Below are positions 17,885 through 26,644 of a DNA stretch of 64,000 bases, piece after piece. Made by a program: the position numbers and the translations under genes. The notes under the pieces are model-generated. The model had not been told where the DNA came from. It ran no database searches and saw only the letters and a list, made by a program, of their open reading frames with translations. This stretch comes from Mesorhizobium sp. M1E.F.Ca.ET.045.02.1.1. GTDB taxonomy: Bacteria > Pseudomonadota > Alphaproteobacteria > Rhizobiales > Rhizobiaceae. Where the stretch lies: the NCBI RefSeq assembly GCF_003952485.1, contig NZ_CP034447.1, forward strand, positions 7,144,501 through 7,208,500. The letters run 5' to 3'. The first letter of the stretch is position 1; the number at the start of each line of letters is the position of its first letter.

Positions 17885-19063
17885 TCAGCCACGCGGGGAA
17901 CGGTGGCCGCCGCCGCGATCCGCGGGGAGCGGCGGCACGGGCTCGGCGGCATGGCCCTTGTAGAGGGGCGATTCGAGATAGCGGGAAATCGCGAAGCGCA
18001 CCAGCACCGCGATCGCCGCTGAAGCCGGCACCGCGATCAGCAGGCCGACGAAGCCGAACAGCGCGCCGAAGGCGAACAGTGCGAACATCAGCCACACCGG
18101 ATGCAGGCCGACGCTTTTGCCGACCAGCCTGGGCTGCAGGATGTTGCCTTCGATGAACTGACCGACGAAGAACACGCAGGCCACCAACAGCACCATTTCC
18201 CAGTTCGGCCAGAACTGGACGAAGGCGACGCCCACGGCAAGGACCAGGCCGGTCAGCGAGCCGACATAAGGGATGAAGGAAATCAGCCCCGAGAAGAAGC
18301 CGATGAGGATGGCGAAGTTCAGCCCGGTGAACGTCAGGCCGGTGGCATACATGGCGCCGAGCACCAGGCAGAGCGTGCCCTGCCCGCGCACGAAACCGGC
18401 GGTGGCGGTGTTGATGTCGCGGGCGAGCGCGCGCACCGTCTCGACATAATCGCGCGGCACCCAGCCGTCGACCACGGCCACCATGCGGTCCCAGTCGAGC
18501 AGCATGTAGAAGGCGACGACCGGGGTCACGACGAAGAGGCTGACCACCGAGACCAACGCCACGCCCGAGCTCCAGATCGAGGTGAAGACGGTGGTGAGAA
18601 GGCTGAAGCCGGAGGTGAGCAGCGAGTTCAGCCCGTCGCGCAGGCTGCCGGCGTTGACGCCGAAGCGCTGCTCCAGCCATCTCGGATCGAAACTGGTGAT
18701 CAGCGACTGCAGGCGGGTCAAATATTCCGGCAGCTTGCGGGCGAAATCGGCCATCTGCGTCGCCAGCACCGGCACCAGGATGACGAAGGCGAGCACGACG
18801 ACGACGATGAAGGCGATGAGGATCACCACCGTCGCCATCAACCGGGAGAGACCCAGCCGCTGCAGCCGATCGGCGACCGGATCGAGGAAATAGGCAAGCG
18901 CCATGCCGGCGACAAAGGGGAGCAGGATGCCGCTGAACACATAGAGGAAGAGCGCCAGAAAGACGGCCGTGCCCAGCCAGAAGAAAATCTGGCGGCGAAG
19001 TGCTGTTCCTGCCGCAACGTCCGCGGCTTCGCTGTCAGTCGCCCGTCGTGGAGCCTTCGCCAT
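17885..19063 (-). CDS. AI-2E family transporter (PerM-like permease)
   Basis: Membrane protein of 392 residues with the PerM/AI-2E family plan: an N-terminal helix pair (FFWLGTAVFLALFLYVFSGI), a long soluble segment (residues about 110-170), and a C-terminal helix bundle with the family stretch IGFFSGLISFIPYVGSLTGL and GNILQPRLVGKSVGLHPVW. Family members export small molecules or ions; autoinducer transport is documented for a few only. It overlaps the upstream phosphatidyltransferase gene by 29 bases and precedes hda, a grouping I associate with rhizobial genomes. Confidence 0.85.
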   Translation of the reverse strand: MAKAPRRATDSEAADVAAGTALRRQIFFWLGTAVFLALFLYVFSGILLPFVAGMALAYFLDPVADRLQRLGLSRLMATVVILIAFIVVVVLAFVILVPVLATQMADFARKLPEYLTRLQSLITSFDPRWLEQRFGVNAGSLRDGLNSLLTSGFSLLTTVFTSIWSSGVALVSVVSLFVVTPVVAFYMLLDWDRMVAVVDGWVPRDYVETVRALARDINTATAGFVRGQGTLCLVLGAMYATGLTFTGLNFAILIGFFSGLISFIPYVGSLTGLVLAVGVAFVQFWPNWEMVLLVACVFFVGQFIEGNILQPRLVGKSVGLHPVWLMFALFAFGALFGFVGLLIAVPASAAIAVLVRFAISRYLESPLYKGHAAEPVPPLPADRGGGHRSPRG

Positions 19064-19604
19064 AACCGCTCATATGCCTCAGCCAAGCCACGAGATAGGC
19101 TGCGGCCGAAGCCACGGTCAAGACCCCGGACAGCAATATGAGCGCGGGCCGGAGCGGATCGAGATGGATGGAAAAGGCAAGCTCGCCCAGCACCAGCGCC
19201 GCCAGCGCGATCTGCACGGCGGTGTTCACCTTGGACACGAAGAGCGGCTTCATCTCGACGGGATGCGCCATCACGCTGGACAGAAGCACCGCGCAGACGA
19301 TCAGCGCGTCGCGAGAAACCATGGTCACCACCAGCCACAGCGGCAGTTCCCCGGCATAACCCATGACCACGAAGACCGAGACCAGCAGAAGCTTGTCGGC
19401 CATCGGATCGAGATAGGCGCCGAGGCGCGAGAACTGCCTGTAACGGCGGGCGATGAAGCCGTCGACGCCATCGGAAACGCCGGCGACGAGGAAGCCGGCA
19501 AAAGCCCAGTCCCAGCGCGCGCTGAGCATCGCCAGCACCACGGCGGGCACCAGCAGGAGGCGCATGATCGTGATCATGTTGGGTATGGTCACGTGATGTC
19601 CCAT
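19035..19604 (-). CDS. CDP-alcohol phosphatidyltransferase family protein
   Basis: Integral membrane enzyme of 189 residues. The family catalytic signature D(x)2DG(x)2AR(x)8G(x)3D(x)3D is present as DGVDGFIARRYRQFSRLG then AYLDPMADK. Several helices follow. It joins a CDP-activated lipid to an alcohol head group; which phospholipid it makes cannot be told. A second member, the likely housekeeping pgsA, lies at 59305, so this one may serve another lipid. The start MGHHVTIPNMITIMR at 19604 is chosen as the first Met before the first helix; GTG at 19592 is possible. Confidence 0.83.
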   Translation of the reverse strand: MGHHVTIPNMITIMRLLLVPAVVLAMLSARWDWAFAGFLVAGVSDGVDGFIARRYRQFSRLGAYLDPMADKLLLVSVFVVMGYAGELPLWLVVTMVSRDALIVCAVLLSSVMAHPVEMKPLFVSKVNTAVQIALAALVLGELAFSIHLDPLRPALILLSGVLTVASAAAYLVAWLRHMSGYGEGSTTGD

Positions 19605-19681
19605 CGTGGCTTTGTTGGGAAATAGATGATGGAGACGGGGGATGGACGCAAGGGAGGAGCGACAAAGGTCTGCGCGAGGCA

Positions 19682-19807
19682 CCCCCCTCTGCCCTGCCGG
19701 GCATCTCCCCCTCAAGGGGGGAGATCAGCAATTTCGGCGCCGCATCCATTCCTGCAACGTCGGCGATTGGCGAAGGCGGAAGTGACATCCAATCTCCCCC
19801 CTTGAGG
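19682..19807. repeat. type 1 palindromic repeat, left part (interrupted by IS)
   Basis: CTGCCCTGCCGGGCATCTCC with a following CCCCCTCAAGGGGGGAG stem and the core CCTGCAACGTCGGCGATTGG match the repeat at 10271. It stops at CTCCCCCCTTGAGG, exactly half way into the closing stem; the other half is at 21080 beyond the insertion sequence. Confidence 0.8.
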
Positions 19808-21079
19808 GCAGGGCTGTCCGGGAAAAGATAGGGGTGAATCGAAATGCCACATGCGCATGCCCCGTAAGACGGGTTCCGTCTACCTTCTGGTTGTCGAGAC
19901 TCAGAAAGGGACGGGGCATGCGCTTTAGGCCTAGCATTCTTGGCAAGCTGGTTGAACCGCTCAATCGGCGCCGCTTCCAGACGATTGTGGATAGCCATGA
20001 TGGGGACGCCTAGGACAAGTCGTTCCACAGATCTACGCGCAGTTGAGCGGCGCTGACAGCCTGCGCGGCCTTGAAGCTGGCTGGAACGCCAACTGCCAGC
20101 ATCATTATCACTTGGGCAGCGACCGGCTGAGCCGCTCGACCTTGTCGGATGCCAACCGGCGCCGCCCAGTCGGCGTGTTTGCCGAGACCTTCGAGCACAT
20201 TGCCAACCAGCTCGACCGGCACATGCGCCGCGAAGGCGCGGCCATGCTGCGGCTGATCGATTCCACGCCCATTCCGCTCGGCAAGGCCTGTGGCTGGGCC
20301 AAGTCGAACGGCCGCATCCGCGGCATGAAGCTGCATGTCGTCTACGATCCAGACAGCGACTGCCCGCGCGTCCTCGACATCACCGACGCCAATGTCAACG
20401 ACGCCGAGATCGGCCGCACGATCACCCTTGAGACCGGCGCCACCTATGTGTTCGACAAGGGCTATTGCCATTACGGCTGGTGGACGGCGATCGCCGCAGC
20501 CCAAGCCTTCTTCGTCACCCGCCCCAAATCCAACATGGGGCTCAAGGTGCTCGGCAGCCGCCCTATCAAGGGCGCGCAGGGTGACGGCTTCACCGTTCTC
20601 GAAGACGTCGAGGTGAGCCTTGCCAGCAAGAGCCACCGCAAGCTGCCCATCCCATTGCGACGCCTCACGGTGCAGCGCCAGAACGGCGACACCATCACGC
20701 TTGTGACCAACGATCTCCAGCGCCCCGCCGTCGAGATCGCCAACCTCTACAAGGGCCGATGGCAGATCGAGCTCTTGTTCCGCTGGATCAAGCAGCACCT
20801 CAAGATCCGCAAGTTCCTCGGCACCAATGACAACGCCATCCGCCTGCAGCTCTTCGCCGCTATGATCGCCTATGCGCTGCTGCGCATCGCCGCCCGGGCC
20901 TGCCGTATCGCCATGCCTATCCTCAGGTTTACCGATCTGGTCGCCCGATGCCTCTTCGAGCGACGAAACATCGCCGCCATCGACAAGCCGCCCCCCGTCA
21001 ACCCAAGTCAACGCAAGCTCAGATCCTCCCCAAACCAGATGAGCTTCTCCTATGCATGACTTTCCCCGGACAGCCGTGC
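19808..21079 (+). mobile_element. IS4-family insertion sequence, decayed
   Basis: About 1.27 kb bounded by near-perfect 20-base inverted repeats: GCAGGGCTGTCCGGGAAAAG at 19808-19827 and, as complement, GCACGGCTGTCCGGGGAAAG at 21060-21079 (two mismatches). It carries one transposase gene, broken at its 5' end. The flanks, TTGAGG left and TCGAGG right, look like a slightly diverged target duplication. The element sits inside the stem of a type 1 palindromic repeat, so the repeat was there first. Confidence 0.82.
19918..21059 (+). pseudogene. IS4-family transposase, 5' end disrupted
   Basis: The original start at 19918 encodes MRFRPSILGKLVEPLNRRRF and continues to SHDGDA, where a TAG stop (19996-19998 region) replaces an expected codon. 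A few codons later about 22 bases are missing between the Phe-His and Ile-Tyr-Ala-Gln codons, shifting frame. The rest is open from about 20030 to 21059. The DDE acidic residues lie in LRLIDSTPIPL and YVFDKGYCHYG, and the IS4 signature Y(2)R(3)E(6)K is perfect in YKGRWQIELLFRWIK. A shortened protein from an internal start would lack the N-terminal DNA-binding part, so transposition is unlikely. Confidence 0.85.
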
Positions 21080-21117
21080 TCGAGGGGGAGATGCCCGGCA
21101 GGCCAGAGGGGGGTGCT
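21080..21117. repeat. type 1 palindromic repeat, right part
   Basis: CGAGGGGGAGATGCCCGGCAGGCCAGAGGGGGG completes the repeat whose left part ends at 19807. Joining the two parts restores the full palindrome seen at 10271. Confidence 0.78.
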
Positions 21118-21232
21118 GTCCCGTCAACATTTCCGCTTTTTCGGGGGCAAAATTTCCCTACGCGCGCGTCATCCTTGCTCCTCGAAACCATTCATGCGAT
21201 GAGCCCGCAATGGAAACAGCGACGAGCCAGAC

Positions 21233-22308
<1,076 letters not shown>

Positions 22309-22312
<4 letters not shown>

Positions 22313-23016
22313 GCAGGAAGCGCACGGTCGTCCTGATCTCGGGGCGCGGCTCCAACATGACGGCGCTGATCGCTGCCGCCAGCGACCCGGCCTATCCGGC
22401 CGAGATCGTCGGCGTCATCTCCGACCGCGCGAACGCGGCCGGCCTCGGCATCGCCCAGTCGCGCGGTATCGCCACCAAGGTCATCCAGCGCGCCGACCAT
22501 CCAAGCAAGGACGCCTATGACGCCGCGCTCGATGCCGCGCTCACCGGCTTCGGCGCCGAGATCGTGGCTTTGGCCGGCTATATGCGCATTCTCGGCCGTG
22601 GCCTCGTGGAAAAATGGGTGGGGCGCATGGTCAACATCCACCCTGCCCTTTTGCCTGCGTTCAAGGGGCTGGACACGCATGCGCGGGCATTGCGCGCCGG
22701 CGTGCGCATCCATGGCTGTTCGGTGCATTTCGTCACGCCCGAAATGGACGACGGCCCGATCATCGCCCAGGCCGCGGTGCCGGTGATGGTCGGCGACAAC
22801 GAGGACACGCTCGCGGCGCGGGTGTTGAAGGTCGAGCATCGGCTCTATCCGCTGGCGCTGGGGCTGGTCGCCGAGGGCAAGGCGCGCATGGAAAAGGGCC
22901 ACACCGTGCTTGCCCATTTCGCCGACGACGCCGACAACGCCACCTCGGTGGTGATGGCGCCGGACCCGCTGCGCGAGGAAACCGACCTCGAGCAACTGGC
23001 GCGGATCACGCCTTAG
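22309..23016 (+). CDS. purN: phosphoribosylglycinamide formyltransferase
   Basis: GAR transformylase of 235 residues, using 10-formyl-THF. The N-terminal [15 protein letters not shown], the catalytic Asn-His pair in [13 protein letters not shown] and the Asp in [10 protein letters not shown] are intact. It starts within the purM stop (ATGA) and so should be co-translated. It is somewhat longer than the E. coli enzyme at the C terminus, a common feature of rhizobial versions. Confidence 0.95.
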
Positions 23017-23030
23017 AGACCCTGGAAGCC

Positions 23031-23351
23031 GTGGCTATCTTCGACAGCGCGGTCCGAACAAACGGCGATCTTGCTGGCGTATTCGAATACGAAGACGGCG
23101 ACGGACCGCAAAACGCCACCGCATATTTCTACCTATGCGAAACCGCTGGGCCGGTTGTCGGCGCAATCCACATTCGATCAGGAGCCTGGTCGATCGCCGA
23201 GGCTGACATTGCCGTCAAGTGGGACCGTAGCGAGCAGCGTGTCGGCCTCTTCGTCTTTGGCGTGCTGACAGCCGCTTTTGATGCCGCGACGGGGACGAGA
23301 TACGGTGGTAGGTATGGCAAGGATTTCAACGCTAAGATCCCCTGGTCCTGA
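23031..23351 (+). CDS. hypothetical protein
   Basis: Open frame of 106 residues beginning at a GTG 14 bases after purN and ending just before the SixA-like gene. It has an even, globular composition with Asp/Gly-rich turns (FEYEDGDGPQN) and aromatic strands; no signal peptide or membrane helix. I do not recognise the family. The ribosome-binding site is weak (TGGAAG), and coupling to purN could provide translation. Its strand, spacing and protein-like composition favour a real gene. Confidence 0.6.
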   Translation: MAIFDSAVRTNGDLAGVFEYEDGDGPQNATAYFYLCETAGPVVGAIHIRSGAWSIAEADIAVKWDRSEQRVGLFVFGVLTAAFDAATGTRYGGRYGKDFNAKIPWS

Positions 23352-23354
23352 GCA

Positions 23355-23870
23355 ATGCCGATGAGACAGCTCCTCGTGCTGCGCCACGCCAAGTCGAGCC
23401 GGGACGATCCCAAGCTCGCCGACTTCGACCGCCCTCTCGCCCCGCGCGGGCTGAAGACGGCGCCGCTGATGGGGCGAGAACTTGTCCGTCGCGGCTGGCT
23501 GCCGGATCAGGCGCTGGTCTCGCCGGCGCTGCGCACCCGCGACACCTGGCGGCTGGTCACCGCCGAATTGCCGGAGCAGGTGCCGGCGGAATTCGCGGAA
23601 GAGCTCTACGAGGCGGCCCCGGCCGCCATCCTGGCGCGCGTGCGCCAGGCCAAGGCGACCAGCCTGATCGTGATCGGCCACAACCCCGGCCTGCAGAACT
23701 TCGTGCTGCGGCTCGCCGGCGCAGGATCGGACAGCGATGTGTTCAAAAAGATCGAGGCGAAATTCCCGACGGCAGCGCTGGCTCGGCTCACGGTGGACGA
23801 GGATTGGGCGAACCTCGAATTTGGTGGCGCCCGGCTGGCGGATTTCATCAGGCCTAAGGATTTGGGGTAA
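23355..23870 (+). CDS. SixA-like histidine phosphatase
   Basis: Protein of 171 residues of the histidine phosphatase superfamily. The catalytic RHG-type motif is LVLRHAKSSRDD at the N terminus, and the second His lies in IVIGHNPGLQNF. The short form without an insert matches SixA, which dephosphorylates phosphohistidine on signalling or PTS-type phosphotransfer domains. An ATG two codons later (23361) is an alternative start. It follows the hypothetical gene by three bases and is followed by a palindromic repeat. Confidence 0.83.
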   Translation: MPMRQLLVLRHAKSSRDDPKLADFDRPLAPRGLKTAPLMGRELVRRGWLPDQALVSPALRTRDTWRLVTAELPEQVPAEFAEELYEAAPAAILARVRQAKATSLIVIGHNPGLQNFVLRLAGAGSDSDVFKKIEAKFPTAALARLTVDEDWANLEFGGARLADFIRPKDLG

Positions 23871-23882
23871 GATTGCGGGCGG

Positions 23883-24039
23883 TATCTCCCCCCTCGAGGG
23901 GGAGATGGCCGGCAGGCCAGAGGGGGTCGTCTCGCGTAGAGCGCCAGCTTTGTTTCTCGCCACGGAAAGCGCCGGCGCTCCACGCGCGGCGACCCCCTCT
24001 GTCGCCTTTGGCGACATCTCCCCCTTAAGGGGGGAGATT
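23883..24039. repeat. type 1 palindromic repeat (long variant)
   Basis: Starts ATCTCCCCCCTCGAGGGGGAGAT and ends ATCTCCCCCTTAAGGGGGGAGAT, with GGCCGGCAGGCCAGAGGGGGTCG on one side and CGACCCCCTCTGTCGCCTTTGGCGACA on the other. The middle contains GCGCCAG and GCGCCGGCGCTCC. The same variant occurs at 39248 and 51507. Confidence 0.85.
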
Positions 24040-24046
24040 GGCCGCT

Positions 24047-24289
24047 TCAATTGCCCCAGATGCCCTGGCCCGGATCAGGCCAGGCCTGAGATGGCGGCTG
24101 CCCGGTCGTCATCGAGGTGTCGACATTGGCCGGCTTGGCTGCCTCATGCTTGCGGATCGAGGCGGTGAGCCCGCGGTCGACGCCGGCAGTCGGCTGGTTG
24201 GCGCTGTCGGCGCCGTAGTGGTCGCTGCCCGCGAAGGCGGAGCCCATGGCGAGAAGCAAGGCGGCGGTGGTGAGTGCGATCCTGGTCAT
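24047..24289 (-). CDS. DUF680 family small secreted protein (1 of 4)
   Basis: Small protein of 80 residues, start MTRIALTTAALLLAMGSAFA, a signal peptide cleaved before GSDHYGADSANQPTAGVD. The mature part has the DUF680 pattern (SDHYG, then NQP, then ASIRK) and ends GQGIWGN. I know the family chiefly from Mesorhizobium; its role is unknown. It is the last of four homologues on this strand between 24047 and 25489. Confidence 0.8.
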   Translation of the reverse strand: MTRIALTTAALLLAMGSAFAGSDHYGADSANQPTAGVDRGLTASIRKHEAAKPANVDTSMTTGQPPSQAWPDPGQGIWGN

Positions 24290-24347
24290 TTCAAAAGTTC
24301 CTGTCGTTGCGTTTGGATGGGAGTTTTCGAGGAAGGGTCGAGTGCAG

Positions 24348-24593
24348 TCACTTGCCCCACAGGCCGTCGCCATTGTGCCGGGCGATCATGTCGGCGACCG
24401 TCTCGCCGGAGCCGGTCGCCACCGAAGCCTGGTGATGCGCCACGTCCCGCACGCGGATCGAACTGGTCATCATATGATCGGCGCCGGCGGTCTGCTGGTT
24501 GGCCCCGTCGGAGCCGTAATGGTCGCTGCCGGCAGAGGCGCTGCCCATGGCAGCGAAGAGCATGGCGGCCGTGACGAATGCGATCCTGATCAT
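24348..24593 (-). CDS. DUF680 family small secreted protein (2 of 4)
   Basis: Small protein of 81 residues with signal peptide MIRIAFVTAAMLFAAMGSAS and mature start GSDHYGSDGANQQTAG. It shares SSIR and the GLWGK ending with its neighbours, so it is a tandem paralogue. The middle portion (residues about 48-70) has drifted most. Function unknown. Confidence 0.8.
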   Translation of the reverse strand: MIRIAFVTAAMLFAAMGSASAGSDHYGSDGANQQTAGADHMMTSSIRVRDVAHHQASVATGSGETVADMIARHNGDGLWGK

Positions 24594-24980
24594 CTCAGTG
24601 TTCCTTGTCCTGTCGTTTCATCGGCGGCGCCTTGGGAGGATGGCCCCGCTGCCGACAAAGACCCGGAACGGCCCGGATTTATTCCCGGGCGAAATCTCTT
24701 CTTCGCTGGTCGTTTCGCCACCGCGGCCGTGAGCTCACCCGAAAAAACTCATCTCGAACAATGGATTAGAAGGAGCTTCCATCCGGCTGATTCAGGCCGC
24801 CCCATAGCCGGCTCCAGAAAAAAGCGGTGGGGCGAACCCTCGTCCCTACAGGCATCACCGCTTCGTGATGAATGCTCGATCGAACGCATGCAAAAGCCGG
24901 CCCAACGGATAGCCGGCGCTACAAAAACAGAGCGGCGGGACAAGCCCGCCGCTTTGAGGTCTATCGAAGATCGGAACCGG
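24594..24980. other. intergenic region in the DUF680 array
   Basis: No gene seen in 387 bases. It contains the terminator of the next DUF680 gene (24922-24955) and, presumably, the promoter of DUF680 copy 2 near 24600-24700. The large distance compared with the other gaps in the array suggests separate transcription units. Confidence 0.5.
24922..24955 (-). terminator. intrinsic terminator after DUF680 copy 3
   Basis: On the minus strand the sequence reads AAAGCGGCGGGCTTGTCCCGCCGCT followed by CTGTTTTTG: an 8-base GC stem (24932-24939 with 24945-24952), a short loop and a T run. It lies about 30 bases beyond the stop of the gene at 24981. Confidence 0.8.
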
Positions 24981-25187
24981 TTAGCGGTTGCCGAACAGGT
25001 CGCGGTCGGCGCCCTGGGTCAGCGGCTTCTGGACATTCGCATCCGACTTCTTGACCGAAGCGGTGTACGAGGTGTCGACCGAAGCGGCCGGCTGGTTGGC
25101 GTTGGCCGAGCCGTAGTTGTCGGAGCCGGCGAAAGCGGCACCGGTGGCAACGAGAAGGGCGGCCGCGGTAAGAGCGATCTTGGTCAT
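24981..25187 (-). CDS. DUF680 family small secreted protein (3 of 4)
   Basis: Small protein of 68 residues, the shortest of the four: signal peptide MTKIALTAAALLVATGAAFA, mature start GSDNYGSANANQPAASVD, then TASVKK and the ending DLFGNR. The last residues replace the G-[IL]-W-G ending of the others. It has its own downstream terminator. Role unknown; periplasmic or secreted by its signal peptide. Confidence 0.82.
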   Translation of the reverse strand: MTKIALTAAALLVATGAAFAGSDNYGSANANQPAASVDTSYTASVKKSDANVQKPLTQGADRDLFGNR

Positions 25188-25243
25188 TTTAGGTACTCCA
25201 GATTTGAATGTTGATGCTTGGTTGGTTCGGGACGGACGCCGGT

Positions 25244-25489
25244 TTAGCGGCCCCAGATGCCCTGGCCGGATTCCCGCTGGTTCTGATCGGGCGTGATCTT
25301 GAGATCGCGCTGTTCGAACTTGCGGATCGAGCCGGTGATGCTGCGGTCGATGTTGTCGCCGGACTGGGGCGTGACCGACTGGGTGACGGCTGGCTGGTTG
25401 ACGTTGTCCGAACCGTAGTGGTCGCTGCCGGCGAAGGCGCTGCCCGTGGCAATGAGAAGAGCCGCAGCGGAAAGAGCAATCTTGTTCAT
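25244..25489 (-). CDS. DUF680 family small secreted protein (4 of 4)
   Basis: Small protein of 81 residues starting MNKIALSAAALLIATGSAFA, mature start GSDHYGSDNVNQP, with the GSIRKFE core and GQGIWGR ending. A longer frame up to 25564 is not used because the signal peptide should be N-terminal. It lies 56 bases upstream of copy 3 on the same strand; these two may share a transcript. Confidence 0.82.
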   Translation of the reverse strand: MNKIALSAAALLIATGSAFAGSDHYGSDNVNQPAVTQSVTPQSGDNIDRSITGSIRKFEQRDLKITPDQNQRESGQGIWGR

Positions 25490-25613
25490 TTTGGGTACTC
25501 CAGATTTCAAAAGTCCTGTCCGTCTAGTGGCGTGCCTTGGTGGAAAATCGCGTCGCTCGGACAATACCGAAATGGGTCGGTCCTGTTGCCATTTCCAATC
25601 ACGAAAATTTGTG

Positions 25614-25630
25614 AACCGAACCGTTCGGTT
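25614..25630. promoter_or_regulatory. operator-like palindrome AACCGAAC-C-GTTCGGTT
   Basis: Perfect 8-base arms around one central base. The form is typical of TetR-family operators. The same arms recur at 25774-25790, 160 bases away. Confidence 0.6.
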
Positions 25631-25773
25631 CGACCTTGAATTTGCGTGAGCGGCGCAGTTGCCACATTCTTCTTATGCAATATCAATGGCTTGCAGAAAG
25701 GGCTGCGCGATATAGCCCCACGGATCAGCCAGCCGGCGTTCAACTCGACTACACGAACCGTCAACATAAATTG

Positions 25774-25790
25774 AACCGAACGGTTCGGTT
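25774..25790. promoter_or_regulatory. operator-like palindrome AACCGAAC-G-GTTCGGTT
   Basis: Second copy of the palindrome at 25614, with identical 8-base arms and only the central base differing. No TetR-type gene lies within the window near either copy. Confidence 0.6.
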
Positions 25791-25970
25791 TTATCCCCGA
25801 TTCAACCAATGAGTCGGCTCAACAGCCGCCGTGACGCGGTCGTGACTGCGGAGGAGCCGGAGTTTGCCTTGTAGGCGGATCGATATTATCGGTTGCTTCG
25901 AGGATCGAATTCGGACGCCGCCGCGCGCTCGCCGGGGCCGGTGCCGTCCCTGGAGTGAACAACGACAGAG

Positions 25971-26639
25971 ATGCGGCTCCTGCTTGTCGAAGACAATCGC
26001 GAATTAGCCGATTGGCTGAGCAAGACGCTGCGCCAGGCGAGCTATGTCGTCGATGTCGTCCATGACGGCGAGGATGTCGAGCATGCGCTGGCGGCCGGCG
26101 ACCATGCGCTCATCATTCTCGACCTCGCGCTGCCGCGCATGAGCGGGATGGAGGTGCTGAAGCGGCTGAGAGCGCGCGGCAACCCGGTGCCGGTGATCGT
26201 GCTCACCGCCAATGCCAGCCTCGACGGCCGGGTCAAGGGCCTCAACGAAGGCGCCGACGACTATCTGGCAAAGCCGTTCCAGATCGAGGAGTTGGAAGCG
26301 CGCATTCGCGTGCAGTTGCGCCGCGCCAACGACCGGACAGCACCAATCATTTCCTGCGGCGACCTCGTCTTCGACACGAACACCAGGCTGTTCTCGCTTG
26401 CCGGCGAGACGCTGGCGCTGACGCCGCGCGAGCATGCGGTGCTGGAGCAACTGGTGGTCAAGGCCGGGCGCACGGTGAGCAAGGCGGCGCTGTCAGCGGC
26501 GATCTATGACTTCGAAACCGACGCCGACCCCAGCGCCATCGAGATCTATGTGCATCGGCTGCGCAAGAAGCTGGAAGGCTCGCGCGTTCAGATCGCCACC
26601 TTGCGCGGCCTCGGCTATCTGCTGCGCCATGAAGACTAG
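25971..26639 (+). CDS. two-component response regulator, OmpR/TctD type
   Basis: Regulator of 222 residues. The receiver domain has the acidic pocket LLVEDNRE, the phospho-acceptor Asp in ALIILDLALPRM (near residue 51) and the Lys in LAKPFQ. The C-terminal OmpR winged helix follows (LTPREHAVLEQLV, then IEIYVHRLRKKLEG). Short linker and sequence style match TctD/QseB regulators. The sensor kinase starts five bases after its stop. Confidence 0.92.
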   Translation: MRLLLVEDNRELADWLSKTLRQASYVVDVVHDGEDVEHALAAGDHALIILDLALPRMSGMEVLKRLRARGNPVPVIVLTANASLDGRVKGLNEGADDYLAKPFQIEELEARIRVQLRRANDRTAPIISCGDLVFDTNTRLFSLAGETLALTPREHAVLEQLVVKAGRTVSKAALSAAIYDFETDADPSAIEIYVHRLRKKLEGSRVQIATLRGLGYLLRHED

Positions 26640-26644
26640 TTGCG

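Larger units (their letters stand above)
25490..25970. other. intergenic region with two operator-like palindromes
   Basis: No convincing gene in 481 bases. It separates the DUF680 array from the two-component system transcribed the other way, so it must hold promoters for both. It contains two copies of a 17-base palindrome, listed separately. Confidence 0.55.

Noticed and set aside
23883..24039. CRISPR array
   Set aside because: The repeated stems here are one palindromic element with inverted, not direct, repeats and no spacers.
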